Shown here: positions 25,577 through 36,750 of the stretch, piece after piece
How positions within the stretch are numbered: position 1 is the first letter of the stretch
How the letters are laid out: each line of letters opens with the position of its first letter
Assembly (NCBI GenBank): GCA_016180425.1
Contig: JACPBF010000010.1
Coordinates: 1-64,000, forward strand
Direction of reading: 5' to 3'
DNA length: 64,000 bases
Origin: Elusimicrobiota bacterium
Lineage (GTDB): Bacteria; Elusimicrobiota; Elusimicrobia; 2-02-FULL-39-32
The notes under the pieces: model-generated
Database searches by the model: none
Told to the model about the DNA's origin: nothing
Seen by the model: only the letters and a program-made list of their open reading frames with translations
Translations under genes and position numbers: made by a program

Positions 25577-26824
25577 ATGAAAATAGAACTGATTTGTTTT
25601 GGCTCTGAGCTCTTAAGGGATAAGACCAATACCAATGTTCATCTGATTGCTGAACATCTGCTTTCCATAGGATTATCTCTTACAAGAGCCACAACTGTAG
25701 GAGATGATCAAAAAGAGGTTGAGGCTTGTTTAAAAGAGGCTTTAAAACGTTCTCAAATTATTTTAACTTGCGGTGGTTTAGGTCCCACCTTTGATGATCT
25801 TACCCGAGAAGCAGTTTCTAAAGTTTTAAATAAGTCTCTTCTTTATTCCAAAGAAATTATGAAAAAGATTGAGCAGAGATTCCAATCTGTTGGAATTTCT
25901 ATGCCTGAAGAAAATAATCGTCAAGCTTATGTGCTCCAAGGCGCTAAAGTGATTCTGAATAAAGTAGGCACAGCGCCCGGACAAATAATTACTTTAAAAA
26001 ATCGTCACTTGATTCTTTTACCCGGACCTCCGCAAGAGCTAAGTCCTATGATGAAGGAAGAAGTTCTCCCTTATTTGAGGAAAAAAATTCCTTCTTGTTT
26101 TGTAGAAACATCTGTTCTTCATATTTTTGGCAAGCCAGAATCAGAAATTGATGAAAAGATTAGACCTGTGGTTGAAAAGAATTGGAATAAGAGCGGGCTT
26201 AAAGTGATTTTTGGAATTTTAGCGCATCATTCTATTGTTGATGTGAAAGTCACAATAGAAGGAAAAAATAAAAAAGCAGTAGGAAATTGCATTTTAGAAA
26301 TTGAAAAAGAGTTTTACAAAATTTTAGGCGATGAGATATATGGAAAGAATAAAGAGACTCTGGAAAGCGTGGTTGGCCAGCTCTTAAAAAAGAGGGGGCA
26401 AACTTTAGCTGTGGCAGAATCCTGTACTGGTGGTTTCATTGTCAATAAAATAACTGATATTGCGGGGAGCTCAGCTTATTTTAAAGAGGGTGTTGTGACT
26501 TATTCGGATGAAAGTAAAATTAAATTGCTTGGAGTTAATCAGGAAACACTTAAAAAATTTGGCGCTGTAAGTGAACAAACAGCAGAAGAGTTGGCTAAAG
26601 GAATTTTAAAAAAATCAGATTCAGATTGGGGGATTGCTGTTACTGGCATTGCCGGCCCAACTGGAGCCGCAAAATTAAAACCTGTAGGGATGGTCTGTTT
26701 TGGCATTGCCTCTAAAAATAATTCCTTAACTTGCACTAAAATTTTTCATGGCACACGTCTTGAAATAAAAGAGAAAGCAGCTCTTATGGTTTTAGAACTT
26801 TTAAGGAGACAGCTTTTAAAATAA
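25577..26824 (+). CDS. cinA: CinA, competence/damage-inducible protein and NMN deamidase
   Basis: A 415-residue two-domain protein. The N-terminal MoCF-like domain has CGGLGPTFDDLTREA and LLPGPPQEL. The C-terminal nicotinamide mononucleotide deamidase domain has VAESCTGGF, AGSSAYFKEGVVTYS and the GIAGPTG loop, with the catalytic Ser of SCTGG and a supporting Lys. CinA salvages nicotinamide mononucleotide in NAD recycling and has ADP-ribose pyrophosphatase activity in some bacteria. It is full-length and not next to recA here. Confidence 0.95.
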   Translation: MKIELICFGSELLRDKTNTNVHLIAEHLLSIGLSLTRATTVGDDQKEVEACLKEALKRSQIILTCGGLGPTFDDLTREAVSKVLNKSLLYSKEIMKKIEQRFQSVGISMPEENNRQAYVLQGAKVILNKVGTAPGQIITLKNRHLILLPGPPQELSPMMKEEVLPYLRKKIPSCFVETSVLHIFGKPESEIDEKIRPVVEKNWNKSGLKVIFGILAHHSIVDVKVTIEGKNKKAVGNCILEIEKEFYKILGDEIYGKNKETLESVVGQLLKKRGQTLAVAESCTGGFIVNKITDIAGSSAYFKEGVVTYSDESKIKLLGVNQETLKKFGAVSEQTAEELAKGILKKSDSDWGIAVTGIAGPTGAAKLKPVGMVCFGIASKNNSLTCTKIFHGTRLEIKEKAALMVLELLRRQLLK

Positions 26825-26897
26825 AATGATTTATTTTTTGTAGGGTTGGTAAGATATAACTGCTTGATTAGCTGTTGAAATAAGCCAGAACGGACTT

Positions 26898-29800
26898 TTA
26901 GATGAGAAAATATTTGGCTTCAGGGTGGTGGACTATGATGGCGCTGGTGGATTGTTCTGGAACTAACTCAAATTCTTCAGTTAAACTCATGCCAATTTTT
27001 TCCGCAGGCAATAGTTTAAAAAGTTTTTTTTGATCTTCTAAATTAGGGCAGGCTGGATAACCAAAGCTATAGCGAGAACCCTGATATTTTTGTTTAAATA
27101 AATCTCCTGTATTTTGGCTTTCTTGATCCTGAAAACCTAAATCTTTACGGATCATCTTGTGCGCCAGTTCTGCTAGAGCTTCTGCTGATTCTACAGAAAT
27201 GCCATGAAGATAAAGGTAATCTGTGTATTGGTTAGATTCAAAAAGTTTTTTCTCTATTTTTGAAGCCCGTTCTCCAATAGTCACCACTTGAAACCCAACC
27301 ACATCTATCTCGCCTTTTTCTTTGGGCCTAAAAAAGTCAGAAATGCACCAGAAAGGGGCTTTTTTTTGTCTGGGGAAAGTAAAGCGCGCAAGCTCTTTTT
27401 TTTGGCTTTCGTCAAAAACAATTAAATCATCATTTTCCGAACAACAAGGATAATATCCAACTATTACTTTTGGCTCAAGAATTTTTTCCCGAATACATTT
27501 TTCTTGCATGGTTTGGAATAAAGGTTCAACTTTGTTTTTTAAGATTTTTTCATATTCTTCTTTAGAAAGGCTAGCTTGTTTAAATTGCCATTGGCCTTTA
27601 AAAAGAGCAGTGGTATTAATGTAAGGGAATATCTCTCTTAAAGATATATTTTTAAGGATTTTGTATCCCCAAAATGGAGGTTTAGGCACAGGGTGATCCA
27701 GGCTCACTTTAGAACGTTTAGGGAATGGAAAGGATTCATTCTCCTGAATGATTTTCTTTTTTTGAAGAGCAGGTTTTTCATCTTTTTCTTTTTGGGGCCC
27801 AGATTTTCTTAATTCTTCCATTACTTTTAAAGCAGAAAAAGCATCCTGCCCATAGAAAACCCTACCTTGATAAAGATTTTGTAGATCCTCTTCCACATAT
27901 TTTCTGGTTAAAGCTGCTCCACCGCAAATAACTGGCAGGGAGATTCCGCGCTTATTCATCTCTTCTAAATCTTCTTTCATAATTAAAGTGGATTTTACTA
28001 AGAGTCCGGAAAGTCCAATTAAATTTGCTTGGTGTTCAACGGATGCTTGAAGGATGGCGTCAATCGGCTGTTTAATGCCTAAATTAAAAACTTTGTAACC
28101 GTTATTAGTGAGAATAATATCCACTAAATTTTTGCCAATATCGTGCACGTCTCCTTTTACAGTGGCCAGCACAATCTTGCCTTTTTCCATTCCGCTCACT
28201 TTTTCCATATAGGGTTCTAAATAAGCAACGGCTTTTTTCATGACTTCCGCAGATTGTAAAACAAAGGGAAGCTGCATTTTACCTGAGCCAAAAAGTTCTC
28301 CCACCACTTTCATCCCATCCATTAAGAATTCATTGATAATTTGAAGGGGCGGATATTTTTTAAGCGCCTTTTCTAAATCTTGTTCCATGTTTTCTCGATT
28401 GCCTTCAATAATTCTATTTTTTAAGGATTCTTCTAAAGAAAGAGAACTCGTTGCTTTTTTTTCTAGGTTTTCGGTTTTTTTATGTTTTTGAAAATAGGCG
28501 ATTAAATCTCGCAGAGGATCGCTCTTGGCTCTGTCATTAAAAATAAGACGGGTGCAAATTTCTTTTAAGTCTTCCTCAATTTTAAAAAGCGGAATGATTT
28601 TGCTGACATGCACAATCGCGGCGTCTAACCCAGCTTCTATCGCATAATGAAGAAAAACACTGTTTAAAACGGTTCTGGATTCAGGGTCTAAACCAAAAGA
28701 AATATTGCTGACCCCTAAAATAGTTTTTACTTTAGGAAATTTTTGTTTAATTAGCCTAATGCCTTCAATGGTTTCAATGCCAGCGGTGCGAAATTCTTCA
28801 TCCCCGCTGCCTAAGGTAAAGGTGAGGGTATCAAAGAAAATATCTTCTTCTTTAATCCCATACTTTTCTGTGGCGCATTTATGAATGCGTTCCGCAATCT
28901 CAAGTTTTTTAAAGCGATCTTTAGCCATGCCTTTTTCATCAATGGTTAAAGCAATGAGTCCTGCCCCATATTTTTTTGCTAGAGGGCAGATTTTTTTCAT
29001 TCGTTCTTCTCCATCTTCTAAATTGATGGAGTTAATAATCACTTTACCGCTAATTCTTTTTAAAGCTTCCTCAATTACTGGACTTTCCGTGGAATCAATC
29101 ATCAAGGGAATAGTGACTTGCTGATTTAAGCGAAAAATGACTTCATTCATATCTTTAACTTCGTTTCTACCTACATACGCCACACACACGTCTAAAAGAT
29201 GGGATCCCTCTTTTACAGCGTCTTTTGCCATTTGGCTAATGGCATCATAATCTTCTTTTTCTAAAAGCTTTTTAAATTGGCGGCTGCCATTGGCATTGGT
29301 TCTTTCTCCTACCAAAAGCGGGGGTGGTTCTTGCGTATAGGAGACTGCTGTATAAAGACTAGAGGCATTTCTTTCTTTAGTAATTTCTCTTTTTTTAGGA
29401 GTACAAGTTCCAATTTTTTTTGCCGCTTTTGCTAAATGTTCAGGAGTTGTGCCGCAGCATCCGCCAATAATGTTTACGCCGAATTCTTGCACAAATCTTT
29501 CATGGTAATTGGCAAATTCTTCCGGGGTTAGTTTATAAACAGCTCTGCCCCCCACATTTTCCGGCAATCCCGCGTTGGGGAGAACAGAGATCATTTTTTC
29601 CGTAGTTTTAGAGAGGGAACGGATATGTTCAATCATTTCTTTTGGTCCTGTGGCGCAGTTGATGCCAATAATATCAATAGGCAGCATTTCAAGAGTGGTG
29701 AGCGCAGAACTAATCTCTGTGCCTAGAAGCATGGTTCCTGTCTGTTCCATTGTGACTTGACAAATGATCGGCGCTCGAAGTCCCATCTTATCCATCATGG

Positions 29801-30320
29801 CGTTAGCCGCGATCACGCCGATTTTTGCTTGCAAGATATCTTGGCAGGTTTCAATTAAAACAGCATCTACCCCTCCTTGCAGTAACCCTTGAATCTGTTC
29901 AGAAAACACAGAAAGCATTTCATCAAAACTAATATGCCCTAAGGTGGGGAGTTTGGTGGTTGGACCCACAGATCCAATTACAAAACGAGGTTTATTTTCT
30001 GTTGAAAATTTTTTGGCGACTTTGCGGGCAAGGAGAGCTGCTTTTTCATTCAGTTCTATGGTTTTGTCCGCAAGATCATATTCAGCAAGCACAATTCGGT
30101 TGGAACCAAAAGTATCGGTTTCAACCGCGTCGCAGCCGGCTTCAAAGAAACTTTCATGGATTTTTTCTATCGCATCTGGCTTGGTTAAGATTAGATATTC
30201 ATTGCATCCTTCCTTGCCGTCAAAATCTTCAGCCTTTAGGTTTAGAGTTTGAATATTGGTGCCCATGGCGCCGTCAAAAATAAGCACTTTTCGAGATAGT
30301 TCTTGTAAAAATAAGCTCAT
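26898..30320 (-). CDS. metH: Cobalamin-dependent methionine synthase
   Basis: MetH transfers a methyl group from methyltetrahydrofolate to homocysteine through cobalamin. The 1140-residue protein has all four modules in order: the homocysteine-binding barrel with its zinc cysteines (GINCATGP, GGCCGTTPEH), the pterin-binding barrel (ERTNANGSRQFK, ISFGLDPESR), the B12 cap and Rossmann domain with DVHDIGKN, whose His ligates cobalt, and the C-terminal AdoMet reactivation domain (FPYINTTALFKGQW, SEEF-like LTEEFELVP). It is about 90 residues shorter than E. coli MetH but not visibly truncated. It lies 3 nt downstream of aroD in a queA-tgt-aroD-metH run. No B12 riboswitch is evident upstream. Confidence 0.96.
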   Translation of the reverse strand: MSLFLQELSRKVLIFDGAMGTNIQTLNLKAEDFDGKEGCNEYLILTKPDAIEKIHESFFEAGCDAVETDTFGSNRIVLAEYDLADKTIELNEKAALLARKVAKKFSTENKPRFVIGSVGPTTKLPTLGHISFDEMLSVFSEQIQGLLQGGVDAVLIETCQDILQAKIGVIAANAMMDKMGLRAPIICQVTMEQTGTMLLGTEISSALTTLEMLPIDIIGINCATGPKEMIEHIRSLSKTTEKMISVLPNAGLPENVGGRAVYKLTPEEFANYHERFVQEFGVNIIGGCCGTTPEHLAKAAKKIGTCTPKKREITKERNASSLYTAVSYTQEPPPLLVGERTNANGSRQFKKLLEKEDYDAISQMAKDAVKEGSHLLDVCVAYVGRNEVKDMNEVIFRLNQQVTIPLMIDSTESPVIEEALKRISGKVIINSINLEDGEERMKKICPLAKKYGAGLIALTIDEKGMAKDRFKKLEIAERIHKCATEKYGIKEEDIFFDTLTFTLGSGDEEFRTAGIETIEGIRLIKQKFPKVKTILGVSNISFGLDPESRTVLNSVFLHYAIEAGLDAAIVHVSKIIPLFKIEEDLKEICTRLIFNDRAKSDPLRDLIAYFQKHKKTENLEKKATSSLSLEESLKNRIIEGNRENMEQDLEKALKKYPPLQIINEFLMDGMKVVGELFGSGKMQLPFVLQSAEVMKKAVAYLEPYMEKVSGMEKGKIVLATVKGDVHDIGKNLVDIILTNNGYKVFNLGIKQPIDAILQASVEHQANLIGLSGLLVKSTLIMKEDLEEMNKRGISLPVICGGAALTRKYVEEDLQNLYQGRVFYGQDAFSALKVMEELRKSGPQKEKDEKPALQKKKIIQENESFPFPKRSKVSLDHPVPKPPFWGYKILKNISLREIFPYINTTALFKGQWQFKQASLSKEEYEKILKNKVEPLFQTMQEKCIREKILEPKVIVGYYPCCSENDDLIVFDESQKKELARFTFPRQKKAPFWCISDFFRPKEKGEIDVVGFQVVTIGERASKIEKKLFESNQYTDYLYLHGISVESAEALAELAHKMIRKDLGFQDQESQNTGDLFKQKYQGSRYSFGYPACPNLEDQKKLFKLLPAEKIGMSLTEEFELVPEQSTSAIIVHHPEAKYFLI

Positions 30321-30323
30321 ATT

Positions 30324-32215
<1,892 letters not shown>

Positions 32216-32233
32216 TCAAGAAAAAGTTTTAGG

Positions 32234-33289
32234 TTAATGGAGAATAAGCATTGCGTCTCCAAAACTATAAAAACGATACTTTTTAGTGATTGCTTCTTGG
32301 TACGCCTCTAACAGTTTTTCCTTTCCCATAAAAGCAGAGGCTAGAAGGATTAAAGATGATTTAGGCAAATGGAAGTTAGTTAAAAGCCCTGCATAAGGAA
32401 ACTTAAAAACAGCGCCGGGAAAAATAAAAAGATTTGTCCATCCTTCTTTAGCTTCCAAAAATTCTCCATTAAAACAGGATTCTAAGGTTCGCACCGCTGT
32501 TGTGCCCACAGCAAAAATTCTTTTTTTTAAGCTGATCGCTTGGTTAATTTTCTGGGCTGCAAATTCACTTACTTTATAATATTCTGGGTGCATCTTCCAT
32601 TCTTCTAATTTTTCAGCGCGTATGGGAGCAAAGGTTCCTAGGCCAATGTGCAGTGTTAGGAAAACAAATTCCACACCTAACTTTTCTAACTCTTCCATTA
32701 GTTTTGCGGTAAAATGAAGACCTGCTGTAGGCGCAGCTAAAGCTCCCTCTTTTTTAGCATAGATAGTTTGGTATCTTTCTGGATCCTCTAGTTTTTTTTT
32801 AATGTAAGGGGGAAGAGGAACTATGGCGCATAAAGGGATTAAGCTGGGATCATCAAACGCGATTCGGAAACAAGTTCCTTTTATTTTTTCTATCACAGTG
32901 GCATGTAAAACACGCGTCTCCTCTGGGGTCTGGTTTGGGAAAAATTTAAGTTTTGTCCCAACTTTAATTTTTGGTCCTCGAATCAGAGCCTCTTTTTCTT
33001 TTGGAGACAGAGACACATGAGTTTCTTTAGAGTAAAAATCAGGCAGTAGGAGGCAGTCAATTTTACCCCCGGTTTCTTTTTGGCCTATGAGTTTGGTCGA
33101 AAGTACTCTTGTGTCATTGAGCACAAGCAGGTCGCCTTTTTTAAAAAAACTGGGCAACTCTTTTATAAAATGGTCTTCCCTTTTATTGTCAGGATAAATC
33201 ACCATTAGTTTTGCGTTTTCACGCTCTTTTAAACCTTCTTGGGCGATCAGTTCTTTGGGAAGAAAATAGTCAAATTCTGATAAATTCAT
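32234..33289 (-). CDS. queA: S-adenosylmethionine:tRNA ribosyltransferase-isomerase
   Basis: QueA transfers ribose from AdoMet to preQ1-tRNA, giving epoxyqueuosine. The protein is 351 residues with the standard start FDYFLPKELIAQ, DLLVLNDTRVLSTKLIG, the AAPTAGLHFT core, LHIGLGTFAPIR and GLLTNFHLPKSSLILLASAFMG. It is complete. It lies 48 nt upstream of tgt, and together they perform the tRNA-level steps; the pathway's QueG or QueH step is not in this window. Confidence 0.96.
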   Translation of the reverse strand: MNLSEFDYFLPKELIAQEGLKERENAKLMVIYPDNKREDHFIKELPSFFKKGDLLVLNDTRVLSTKLIGQKETGGKIDCLLLPDFYSKETHVSLSPKEKEALIRGPKIKVGTKLKFFPNQTPEETRVLHATVIEKIKGTCFRIAFDDPSLIPLCAIVPLPPYIKKKLEDPERYQTIYAKKEGALAAPTAGLHFTAKLMEELEKLGVEFVFLTLHIGLGTFAPIRAEKLEEWKMHPEYYKVSEFAAQKINQAISLKKRIFAVGTTAVRTLESCFNGEFLEAKEGWTNLFIFPGAVFKFPYAGLLTNFHLPKSSLILLASAFMGKEKLLEAYQEAITKKYRFYSFGDAMLILH

Positions 33290-33336
33290 CGGATTATTTT
33301 ACTAAATCTAAAAGGTAAGATTCCTTTTATTTTTAA

Positions 33337-33366
33337 TTGGATTTGCCTCGAGATTAGGAATATAGT
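33337..33366 (+). promoter_or_regulatory. Possible queC promoter
   Basis: TTGGAT (33337-33342) and TATAGT (33361-33366) with 18-bp spacing in the 101-nt gap between divergent queA and queC. The start would fall about 18 nt before the queC ATG at 33391. No preQ1 riboswitch pattern was recognised. Confidence 0.4.
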
Positions 33367-33390
33367 ATCTTCATAAAAGAATTTCTTAAA

Positions 33391-34056
33391 ATGAAAAAAG
33401 CAGTTGTTTTACTTTCCGGCGGCTTAGATTCAACCACCTCTCTTTATTGGGCAAAAAGTAAGGGGTATCAGACTTTTGTTCTGATTTTTGACTATGGCCA
33501 AAGGCATAAAAAAGAGATAGGGAGCGCAATTAAAATTGCGCGCAAGACAAAATCTTTTTACCTTCAAGTTAAATTCTCTCTTCCTTGGAAAGGGAGCGCT
33601 CTTTTGGATAAAAGTTTAAAGCTCCCTAAAAAAAGAAAGTTAGAAAAGATGATTTCTAGCGGAATCCCCTCCACTTATGTGCCAGCGCGAAATACCATTT
33701 TTTTAAGTTTTGCTCTCTCCTATGCAGATGCGATTCAGGCAGATGCGATTGTGATTGGAGCGAATGCCATTGATTATAGCGGCTATCCGGATTGTCGGCC
33801 AGAATATCTGAATGCCATGGAAAAAGCAGCGCTTTTAGGAACAAAAATAGGAACAGAGGGAAAAAAACTTAAGATTCTTGCGCCATTAGTTAAAATGAGC
33901 AAGGCTAAGATCATTCAATTAGGCTTAAAACTAAAAGTTCCTTATGAGCTTACCTGGTCCTGTTATCAAGGAGCAAGAAGCCCTTGCAAAGAATGTGATA
34001 GTTGTATTTTAAGAGCTAAAGGCTTTAAAGAAGCGGGGGCATTGGATCCATTCTAG
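33391..34056 (+). CDS. queC: 7-cyano-7-deazaguanine (preQ0) synthase
   Basis: QueC converts 7-carboxy-7-deazaguanine to preQ0 with ATP and ammonia. The 221-residue protein starts with the PP-loop LLSGGLDSTTSL, has DYGQRHKKEI, PARNTIFLSFALS and IGANAIDYSGYPDCRPEY, and ends with the zinc-binding cysteines in TWSCYQGARSPCKECDSC. It is divergent from queA/tgt and 2.7 kb upstream of queF. queD and queE are not present in the window. Confidence 0.96.
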   Translation: MKKAVVLLSGGLDSTTSLYWAKSKGYQTFVLIFDYGQRHKKEIGSAIKIARKTKSFYLQVKFSLPWKGSALLDKSLKLPKKRKLEKMISSGIPSTYVPARNTIFLSFALSYADAIQADAIVIGANAIDYSGYPDCRPEYLNAMEKAALLGTKIGTEGKKLKILAPLVKMSKAKIIQLGLKLKVPYELTWSCYQGARSPCKECDSCILRAKGFKEAGALDPF

Positions 34057-34085
34057 GAAATATTAAAACTTATTTTGCAGGGGCT

Positions 34086-35729
34086 GTGCTTATTCTATGG
34101 GCGCTCCTAATTTATTCTCACTCTTTAGATGCGCCTTTTATTTTTGACGATCTATCAAAGATTGCAGATAACAGTGAAATCCGCGCCTTATCAAATTTTA
34201 AGAGTTCTTATTTAAATTTTGATCCGCAGGCTAAACGTTTAGCAAACCAAAATGATCCTTCCAGGCCAATAACCTATTTTACTTTTACCTTAAACTATCT
34301 TTGGGGAGGCTTGAATCCCATTGGCTATCATTTTTTTAATCTCTTGCTCCATATTCTCTCTTCTTTGCTTGTTTTTGTTTTAATTAGAAAAATAATTTTT
34401 TTAAAAGATCAGCGCGATTCTTTTTGGATTCCTTTTTTAGTCTCTATTCTTTTTATTTCTCATCCCATGCAATCCAATGCTGTCACTTATGTTTTTAGCC
34501 GAGCCGAACTTCTTGCAGCATTTTTTTATCTTTGTTCCTTGATTTTTTTTCTACATTACTGGAAAATTATTCTTTATTCTCCCCATCCAGAGGGGATGGG
34601 CAGCGCCCTTAAAAAAAGTTTTTACTATATTTTTTCAATGCTGTTTTTCATAGCTGCTCTTTTTTCCAAACAAAATGCGGTTACCTTGCCAGTTATTATT
34701 CTGATCCTAGTTGCAATTATTTCAGAATGTGATTGGAAAAAAGTAATCATGAGAGTTCGCGCTATTATTCCCTTTTTCTTTGTATTTTTTTTATATCTTT
34801 TATTTAGAATGGTTTATTTAGGAGGGGTAGGAGATTTAGAGGCTTATGACACTCTGCCCAGAAGTATTTATATCTTAAATCAGCCTTTTGTGATTTTAAA
34901 GTATATAGAGATGAATCTTTTTCCTAAAAACCTTTCCATTGACCACGCTCTTTTGCCCCGGCTCTCTTTTTTTACGCCCAGAATTTTTCTTTCCTGGCTC
35001 ACCCTAGTGCTCCTAGTTACAATGGGAATCTTTATGATCTGGAAAAAACAGAAAAAAAATATGCTGCACCTTTTTGGGTGCCTTTGGTTTATTGTTACCT
35101 TGTCTCCAACCTCAAGTTTTTTTCCAACCACAAGCCTCTTGGTTGAAAATAGAGTTTATCTCCCCAATATTGGATTTTTTTTAGCGTTGGTACTGCTAAT
35201 TTTTTCTTTGTTTAAAGTTAGGTTAGATGAAGCTCTTTTTTCTAGAAAAAACATAAAAGCCGCTCTCCTATTTGTAAGTTTTATTGGAATTTTATCCTTA
35301 TTAAGTTGGAAAAGAAACCAGAAATTTAAGAATCCAATTGAGTTATGGCAAGAAGTGATCGCTCAGTACCCACATCACTACAGAGCTTTTAGTCAATTAG
35401 GGCTGCATTATCGTCGGGAAGGGAATGGAGAAAAAGCCATTAAATCTTACTTAAAAGCTATTGAAATGAATCCTAATTATATGGAAAGCTATTATAATTT
35501 AGGGAATGCGTATTTAGAAAAAAAAGAGTATTCAGCAGCCGCGCTTTATTATTTAAAATCTTTAGAATTGGACCCGGAATTTTTAAGAGCTTATTATAAT
35601 TTAGGGATTGCATATTTTCAGCTAAAAGAGTATAAAAAAAGTTTAGAGAGTTTTGAGCGGGTTCAAAAACTAGATTCACAGTTTCCAGGAATTAAAGAAA
35701 TGATTGTTTATTTGAAAAAATCAGTTTAA
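34086..35729 (+). CDS. Polytopic GT-C-like membrane protein with C-terminal TPR repeats
   Basis: A 547-residue protein with about ten transmembrane helices, an early luminal FIFDDLSKI motif and a C-terminal tail of roughly three TPR units starting near residue 420 (SQLGLHYRREGNGEKAIKSY, YYNLGNAYLEKKEY, YYNLGIAYFQLKEY). The architecture resembles TMTC-type O-glycosyltransferases, common in lineages with large TPR families. No ATG is available; GTG at 34086 is the first usable codon, with a GGGG stretch just upstream, and it may begin a little earlier at ATT. It would glycosylate lipid or protein at the inner membrane; donor and acceptor are unknown. Confidence 0.82.
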   Translation: MLILWALLIYSHSLDAPFIFDDLSKIADNSEIRALSNFKSSYLNFDPQAKRLANQNDPSRPITYFTFTLNYLWGGLNPIGYHFFNLLLHILSSLLVFVLIRKIIFLKDQRDSFWIPFLVSILFISHPMQSNAVTYVFSRAELLAAFFYLCSLIFFLHYWKIILYSPHPEGMGSALKKSFYYIFSMLFFIAALFSKQNAVTLPVIILILVAIISECDWKKVIMRVRAIIPFFFVFFLYLLFRMVYLGGVGDLEAYDTLPRSIYILNQPFVILKYIEMNLFPKNLSIDHALLPRLSFFTPRIFLSWLTLVLLVTMGIFMIWKKQKKNMLHLFGCLWFIVTLSPTSSFFPTTSLLVENRVYLPNIGFFLALVLLIFSLFKVRLDEALFSRKNIKAALLFVSFIGILSLLSWKRNQKFKNPIELWQEVIAQYPHHYRAFSQLGLHYRREGNGEKAIKSYLKAIEMNPNYMESYYNLGNAYLEKKEYSAAALYYLKSLELDPEFLRAYYNLGIAYFQLKEYKKSLESFERVQKLDSQFPGIKEMIVYLKKSV

Positions 35730-35738
35730 AAATAATAG

Positions 35739-35813
35739 ATGAAACAATTTTATTTAGAGTTGTCTCTAAAGATGGATAAAGATCTAGCGCTGCAGAGAGC
35801 ATTTTTTAAATGA
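35739..35813 (+). CDS. Possible 24-residue leader peptide
   Basis: ATG at 35739 begins 24 codons that end with a TGA overlapping the next start (ATGA at 35810). The peptide has mixed charge and no motif. The exact overlap suggests coupled translation into the GATase-like gene, but the ORF is short enough to occur by chance. Confidence 0.2.
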   Translation: MKQFYLELSLKMDKDLALQRAFFK

Positions 35814-36544
35814 AAATTTTATACGCTGGAGATAGTCCTTTAGGCGGAGCAGCCAATTATCTGCTTGGAATTCTAAATTTTTTAAGAGCAGATGTTTTGC
35901 ATCTAGCTCCAGCAGAAATTTTGTCCAGCCAACACCTTAAAAAACAGTTTGACGTCATTATTTTTAGTGATTATGCGCGAGACTCAGCGCCAGACTCTTC
36001 ACAAAAAATAGTTATTGAGCAGGCGCAAAATGGCGCTGGTTTTTTAATGATTGGTGGCTGGGGCTCCTTTACAGGATTAAACGGCTCTTGGCGCAATTCT
36101 TTAATCGAGGAACTTTTGCCTGTGCGCTGCTTAAAAAAAGATGATAGAAGAAATTTTCCCAGCGGCGCTTTAATGGCGCAAAATCAAAAACACACAATGT
36201 TTCAATCAGTCAATTTTAAGAACGCTCCAATCCTGTGCGGGTTAAATGAGGTCAGTTTAAAAAAGAACAGCATGGTTTTGCTGAACGCCAAACCCATCCA
36301 TTTTTCTAACAGCGGCTTGGTCCTTAAGGGAGAATACCCGTTGCTTGTTGTGGATTCTAATTCGCAAGATAGATGCGCAGCTTTCACATGCGATATCGCG
36401 CCTCACTGGTGCGGGGGAATGGTGGATTGGGGAAGCAAAAGAATGAAACTTTCTGTGAATGGTAAAATTAAAATTGAAGTGGGCGATCAATATGTGCGGT
36501 TTTTTACCGCGCTGATCCATTGGTTGGCAAGGAAAACAAATTAA
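35810..36544 (+). CDS. Glutamine amidotransferase-like (GATase1-like, ThuA-related) protein
   Basis: A 244-residue cytoplasmic protein with a class I glutamine amidotransferase-like fold: KILYAGDSPLGGAANY at the start, FDVIIFSDYARD, and GAGFLMIGGWGSFTG, where true amidotransferases carry the nucleophile Cys elbow. No Cys occupies that elbow, so glutaminase activity is unlikely. The second half has FTCDIAPHWCGGMVDWG. Family members often sit in carbohydrate gene clusters, but a substrate cannot be named. Confidence 0.7.
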   Translation: MKILYAGDSPLGGAANYLLGILNFLRADVLHLAPAEILSSQHLKKQFDVIIFSDYARDSAPDSSQKIVIEQAQNGAGFLMIGGWGSFTGLNGSWRNSLIEELLPVRCLKKDDRRNFPSGALMAQNQKHTMFQSVNFKNAPILCGLNEVSLKKNSMVLLNAKPIHFSNSGLVLKGEYPLLVVDSNSQDRCAAFTCDIAPHWCGGMVDWGSKRMKLSVNGKIKIEVGDQYVRFFTALIHWLARKTN

Positions 36545-36569
36545 GAGAAACTAAAAAATCGTCCTTAGG

Positions 36570-36696
36570 GTAACCGTTTAGCGTGGAGAAGTACACCGTC
36601 CATGATCGTCATTCCCGCGAAAGCGGGAATCCAGAATTGTAACGTTGACTAGATTCCAGCTTTCGCGGGAATGACGATTTGGCGCTAAACGGTTAC
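36570..36696. mobile_element. 127-bp MITE with 14-bp terminal inverted repeats and 8-bp target duplication
   Basis: GTAACCGTTTAGCG (36570-36583) and its exact complement CGCTAAACGGTTAC (36683-36696) bound the element. The 8-mer TCCTTAGG occurs directly outside each end (36562-36569 and 36697-36704), as a target-site duplication. Inside are long palindromic arms (36605-36624 with 36659-36678, 20 bp perfect, continuing after one mismatch) containing the hairpin CCCGCGAAAGCGGG, a repeat commonly seen between genes in many bacteria. There is no transposase, so it must have been moved in trans. It lies between the GATase-like gene and queF. Confidence 0.9.
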
Positions 36697-36750
36697 TCCT
36701 TAGGAGCACTAATACTCAAGAGATCGTTGGATTTGGATAGGAGCTAAAAT

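Noticed and set aside
29944-30283. Plus-strand frames over the metH gene
   Set aside because: Antisense to a well-supported MetH reading frame with all four modules; no signals of their own.
36605-36678. Internal CCCGCGAAAGCGGG arms of the MITE taken as an independent REP element
   Set aside because: They lie strictly within the 14-bp terminal repeats and target duplication, so one element explains all.
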